Shown here one piece after another: positions 5,511 through 7,862 of a stretch of DNA of 7,862 nucleotides. The notes below the pieces were generated by a model. That model searched no databases. It was not told the DNA's origin and saw only the letters and a list, made by a program, of their open reading frames with translations. Every line of letters starts with the position of its first letter. Within the stretch, counting starts at the first letter, position 1. The DNA comes from an uncultured Ruminococcus sp. (GTDB lineage: Bacteria > Bacillota > Clostridia > Oscillospirales > Ruminococcaceae). Where the stretch lies: positions 1 through 7,862 of the forward strand of contig UQQA01000120.1 of the NCBI GenBank assembly GCA_900543105.1, read 5' to 3'. The translations under genes were made by a program, and so were the position numbers.

Positions 5511-5533
5511 ATCAGCAATAGGAGGTGAAAACC

Positions 5534-6220
5534 TTGAAAAAAGAAATTACATTCACCGCAAAACAGGTCGGTGAACGAGTAAAAGAACGCCGAACAGAAT
5601 TAAACTTAACAATGCCCGAACTTGGTAAGCGTGTGGGGGTAAACAAATCTACCATTCAGAGATATGAAGCGGACGGTGTAGACCCGAAGCGTACAATGAT
5701 TATCAACGGTCTGGCAGAAGCACTCCTGACCACTCCCGAATGGCTGACAGGACTTTCCGAAGATAAGGAATATGACAGCCGCACTTTATGTGCAAAGGAT
5801 ATGGAGGAACATATCAAAAATTATCTTGATACTGTTTCTTCTGTGGTAAAGGGAGAACCGCACCAACAGCTGCTCACGACATTCCTCGGAAAGATGATTG
5901 ACCTCTATACGGTTATGACTTATCACTTTGCAGACGCTATGGCTGAGGTTGACCGTGTAGCGGAGGACGAGGGCTTAAAGCAGTCCTTACGCCGCTATGC
6001 GATTGAGTCAGGGGCGATTATGGAAAGAGTTTACCGTAAAGAAATGGAACTTCCTATCGAGGATATGAAACAGTTTTTAGATGGAATTTTACATATCTAC
6101 GATGAGGGACGCACCGCTGTAAAGATGGGCGACCTGTTCGGGATAGTGACAGCAGCCGAGGAAAGGGTTGCTGAAAAAGAAAATTTCCGTGGCACTTTGA
6201 CAAGTGAAAATGCCGATTGA
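5534..6220 (+). CDS. XRE/Cro-CI-family transcriptional regulator
   Basis: This 228-residue protein has an N-terminal HTH_3 domain (residues about 10-65: QVGERVKERRTELNLTMPELGKRVGVNKSTIQRYEADGVDPKRTMIINGLAEAL, helices two and three about 27-44). A mostly helical C-terminal region of about 150 residues follows, in which I recognise no catalytic or LexA-type peptidase motif. TTG 5534 is the likely start because AGGAGG (5520-5525) is 8 bases upstream; a GTG at 5525 overlaps that ribosome site and is ruled out. It is divergent from xis across 180 bases that hold two promoters and three identical 9-mers, the layout of a CI-like master repressor. I infer that it represses xis and itself; what relieves repression is not visible. 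Int follows on the same strand after a hairpin. An activator role instead of repression cannot be excluded. Confidence 0.85.
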   Translation: MKKEITFTAKQVGERVKERRTELNLTMPELGKRVGVNKSTIQRYEADGVDPKRTMIINGLAEALLTTPEWLTGLSEDKEYDSRTLCAKDMEEHIKNYLDTVSSVVKGEPHQQLLTTFLGKMIDLYTVMTYHFADAMAEVDRVAEDEGLKQSLRRYAIESGAIMERVYRKEMELPIEDMKQFLDGILHIYDEGRTAVKMGDLFGIVTAAEERVAEKENFRGTLTSENAD

Positions 6221-6250
6221 CATTCATCGGCATAAGTAACCTTATTACTT
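6210..6250 (+). terminator. Tandem hairpins at the regulator stop codon, before int
   Basis: ATGCCGAT (6210-6217) pairs perfectly with ATCGGCAT (6226-6233) around an 8-base loop that holds the stop codon. AAGTAA (6234-6239) then pairs with TTACTT (6245-6250). There is no true T-tract. They may weaken read-through from the regulator into int or stabilise the regulator mRNA. Confidence 0.4.
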
Positions 6251-6259
6251 TACGCACAC

Positions 6260-6284
6260 CATATGTCACAGTCCCGATTGCCAC
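6260..6284 (-). repeat. Right copy of the long-distance inverted repeat, in the int leader
   Basis: CATATGTCACAG (6260-6271), two bases, then CCGATTGCCAC (6274-6284) form the reverse complement of 903-929. It ends 6 bases before the AAAGGGG ribosome site of int (6291-6297), so anything binding here, or an RNA from the other copy, could affect int expression. I could not find a convincing int promoter in this region; two TTGACA boxes (6197-6202 and 6217-6222) lack a good -10. Confidence 0.75.
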
Positions 6285-6307
6285 GGATAGAAAGGGGAAA
6301 TTTATCT

Positions 6308-7606
6308 ATGGCAAAAGGTTCTGTAAGAAAAAAAGGTAAAAAGTGGTACGCACGCTTCTACATCGAAGATGAAAGCGGCAGAAAAGTACAGAAAGAGTTT
6401 GTGGGAACAGAAAGCAAGTCTGAAACAGAAGCCCTGCTCAGAAAAGCAATCGCTGACTATGAGGAAAAGAAATTCGTTGCGAAGTCTGAAAACATCACAG
6501 TTGGTATGCTGCTCGATCTGTGGGTGGAGGAAGAACTGAAACCCGGCAATCTCAGCAATGGTACGGTAATGTCCTATCAGGGAACGGTCAACCGTATCAA
6601 ACAGCACCCGATAGGAAACCGAAAGCTGAAAACCGTAACTGCCGACCATTTACAGGCGTATATAGATTTTCTCAGCTTTGGCGGTACAAATCCTGACGGT
6701 ACAACCGCAAAGGCACTCAGCAAAGGGTATCTCCGATTGTTTTCGGCTGTTTTGCAAGGGGCGTTCCGTTTTGCAGTATTCCCGAAAAGGCTGATAACCT
6801 TTAACCCGATGCAGTATGTGGTATGGCGAGGAAAGAAAGAAGAATACGAACTGTTCTCGGACGAGGACGGAGAAACTGCTTCCACACCAACGCTCAGCTA
6901 CGAACAGTATCAGAGATTAGAGGACTTCCTGAAAAAGAAAAACAATCCTGCACTTCTTCCTATACAGATAGCCTATTATACAGGCTTGCGTATTGGAGAG
7001 GTTTGTGGTCTGACTTGGCAGGACATCAACCTTGAAGAACAATATCTGACAGTACGCCGCAGTATGCGTTACAACGGGGCAAGGCACAAAACAGAAATAG
7101 GGGCAACAAAGCGTAAAAAAATCCGCACCGTGGACTTTTGCGATACGCTTGCCGCAATCCTGAAAACTGCGAAAGCAGAACAGCATAAAAACCGTTTCCG
7201 ATACGGGGAACTGTACAGCCTTAATTACTATTTGGAGGTCAAAGAAAAAGACCGCACCTATTATGAGGTTTACAGTCTGCCGAGGTCGGAAGAAGTCCCA
7301 GAGGGGTACAAGGAATTATCCTTTGTCTGCCTTAGACCTGACGGGGCATTTGAAGCACCGAGTACGGTGGGGATTATGTGCAGGACAGCGAGAAAAAAGG
7401 TGGAGGGATTGGAGGACTTCCACTTCCATATGCTCAGACACACTTATACAAGCAATCTGCTTTCAAACGGTGCAGCACCTAAAGATGTGCAGGAACTTCT
7501 CGGACACGCTGATGTTAGTACCACAATGAATATTTACGCTCACGCTACAAGGGAAGCGAAGCGTACTTCCGCAAGACTGCTGGATAAGGTAATCGGCGGA
7601 GAATAA
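6308..7606 (+). CDS. int: Tyrosine recombinase (Tn916-class integrase)
   Basis: This 432-residue site-specific integrase would integrate and, with Xis, excise the element. In order it has an N-terminal arm-type DNA-binding domain (about 1-57: GSVRKKGKKWYARFYIEDESGRK), a SAM-like core-binding domain (about 62-165) and a C-terminal catalytic domain (about 195-425). Catalytic residues are all present: Arg228 in TGLRIGE, the beta-hairpin lysine region ATKRKK (266-271), His374 and Arg377 in HMLRH, His400 in LLGH and the nucleophile Tyr410 in MNIYAHAT. ATG 6308 is preferred to the upstream ATG at 6263: AAAGGGG at 6291-6297 precedes it and the family starts at MAKGS, while the extra 15 residues would be encoded by the inverted repeat. 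It reads outward towards the right attachment site, 77 bases beyond its stop, the classic position for this class. It appears complete and active. Confidence 0.95.
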   Translation: MAKGSVRKKGKKWYARFYIEDESGRKVQKEFVGTESKSETEALLRKAIADYEEKKFVAKSENITVGMLLDLWVEEELKPGNLSNGTVMSYQGTVNRIKQHPIGNRKLKTVTADHLQAYIDFLSFGGTNPDGTTAKALSKGYLRLFSAVLQGAFRFAVFPKRLITFNPMQYVVWRGKKEEYELFSDEDGETASTPTLSYEQYQRLEDFLKKKNNPALLPIQIAYYTGLRIGEVCGLTWQDINLEEQYLTVRRSMRYNGARHKTEIGATKRKKIRTVDFCDTLAAILKTAKAEQHKNRFRYGELYSLNYYLEVKEKDRTYYEVYSLPRSEEVPEGYKELSFVCLRPDGAFEAPSTVGIMCRTARKKVEGLEDFHFHMLRHTYTSNLLSNGAAPKDVQELLGHADVSTTMNIYAHATREAKRTSARLLDKVIGGE

Positions 7607-7609
7607 AAA

Positions 7610-7649
7610 TTTCCCTTGTTTCGGCTCATAAGGGCAAAAACAAGGGAAA
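7610..7649 (+). repeat. Right-end arm-type repeats forming a 12-bp palindrome after int
   Basis: TTTCCCTTGTTT (7610-7621) and AAACAAGGGAAA (7638-7649) are perfect inverted repeats with a 16-base loop, starting 3 bases after the int stop. The loop includes ATAAGGGCAAAA (7628-7639), identical to 852-863, and the next AAGGG follows 12 bp later as at the left end. The segment may serve both as integrase arm sites and as a 3' hairpin for the int mRNA; no T-tract follows, so termination would be inefficient. Confidence 0.6.
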
Positions 7650-7683
7650 ATACATAAGGTTTGAACATTTAATAGGCGATATT

Positions 7684-7704
7684 CCTTGAAAATACAGGGT
7701 TTAT
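7684..7704 (+). other. Candidate attR core
   Basis: This is the right copy of the 21-bp direct repeat (19 of 21 identical to 767-787). The central 7-bp GAAAATA is preserved, but the right arm is CAGG where the left copy has AAGG. It lies 77 bases after int and 46 bases before the next gene's ATG, so the join point is intergenic and may separate that gene from its native upstream DNA. Confidence 0.58.
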
Positions 7705-7750
7705 AGAGGATTGAATAGATAAATTGGAATTTGTAAAGGAGATATACAAC

Positions 7751-7862
7751 ATGAAGAAAGTCTGCTTAGCGGTTTTGCCAGCTTTAACAATAGTGTTAGA
7801 ATTATTACCCTTGGGAGCAGTTTGTATTTTTGCAACATCTCCAACAGAAAGAGTAAAAGAAA
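7751..7862 (+). CDS. Unrecognised membrane or exported protein, 5' part
   Basis: The first 37 codons are in the window. AAAGGAG (7735-7741) lies 9 bases before the ATG, a strong ribosome site. The peptide begins MKKVCLAVLPALTIVLELLPLGAVCIFA and continues TSPTERVKE: two basic residues and then about 25 hydrophobic ones, which would be a signal peptide or first transmembrane helix. I see no lipobox with an obvious cleavage context, although there are cysteines at positions 5 and 25. The function is unknown. It lies just outside the proposed right end and so belongs to the host or a larger resident element. Confidence 0.7.
   Translation, partial: MKKVCLAVLPALTIVLELLPLGAVCIFATSPTERVKE

Larger units (their letters stand above)
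767..7704. mobile_element. Putative integrative mobilizable element with tyrosine integrase, Xis, relaxase, oriT and ABC cargo
   Basis: The proposed ends are a 21-bp direct repeat with two mismatches. Int lies next to the right end, reading outward, as in Tn916-type elements, and similar arm-like repeats sit just inside each end. Between them are tnpV, an ABC-2 exporter, a MobA/MobL relaxase, an oriT-like region, Xis, an XRE regulator and Int. There is no VirB4/TcpA-like ATPase, coupling protein or other conjugation gene, which makes this a mobilizable element and not a conjugative one. The genes outside the repeats (toxin, DUF536-like, membrane protein) have no evident link to transfer. The exact ends are inferred from the repeat; the modular content is seen directly. 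Confidence 0.68.

Noticed and set aside
6197..6246. Possible int promoter starting at either of two TTGACA boxes
   Set aside because: Neither has a recognisable -10 hexamer at 16-18 bp, so I do not list a promoter; int may be read through from the regulator or use a weak promoter I cannot identify.
6263..6307. Upstream ATG that would add 15 residues to the integrase
   Set aside because: There is no ribosome site before 6263, the extra residues would be encoded by the inverted repeat, and AAAGGGG precedes ATG 6308, where family members normally begin.
692..7737. Similarity between 692-708 and 7721-7737 (15 of 17 bases)
   Set aside because: Both are AT-rich, lie outside the proposed ends and are at unequal distances from the cores (59 and 16 bases), so they do not fit an attachment site or target duplication; chance is adequate.
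7828..7836. Another TTTTGCAAC outside the control region
   Set aside because: It lies within the coding sequence of the right-flank membrane protein, away from any promoter; a single 9-mer of this composition is not significant.

Overview
The window reads as DNA from a Gram-positive anaerobe of the Clostridia, probably a gut Lachnospiraceae or Oscillospiraceae relative. The reasons are strong AGGAGG-type ribosome binding sites, several near-consensus sigma-A promoters, TTG starts, and proteins (TnpV, a MobA/MobL relaxase, a Tn916-type Xis and Int, a DUF536-like protein) of kinds common on mobile elements of that group. The host cannot be named more closely because such elements move widely.

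The main content is a compact element of about 6.9 kb, most likely an integrative mobilizable element (IME). It is bounded by a 21-bp imperfect direct repeat at 767-787 and 7684-7704, which I propose as attL and attR. Just inside each end lie matching AAGGGCAAAA-type repeats with the same 12-bp period, which would suit arm-binding sites for the integrase. Inside, left to right, are tnpV (960-1340, +), an ABC-2 exporter pair as cargo (1578-3385, +), a strong terminator, the relaxase (3454-4890, -), a hairpin-rich region with a probable MOBQ-type oriT (about 4926-5109), an excisionase (5138-5353, -), a divergent control region with operator-like repeats, an XRE-family regulator (5534-6220, +) and a tyrosine integrase (6308-7606, +). 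No conjugation (type IV secretion) genes are present, so transfer would depend on a helper element.

The inferred logic is this: the regulator holds down a consensus promoter that drives xis, and perhaps the relaxase, and also its own promoter. When it is released, Xis and Int excise the element, the relaxase nicks oriT, and a helper's machinery moves it. The ABC exporter is an independently promoted passenger.

The flanks also look like accessory DNA. On the left are the 3' end of a YafQ-type toxin gene and a DUF536/pSK1-Par-like HTH plus coiled-coil protein whose gene contains a nine-copy GCGAAA/TTTCGC array. On the right is the start of an unrecognised membrane protein. The IME therefore probably sits inside a larger plasmid-derived or conjugative element. 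The features I find least explained are the in-gene repeat array, a long-distance inverted repeat (903-929 and 6260-6284), and the structured region around oriT.
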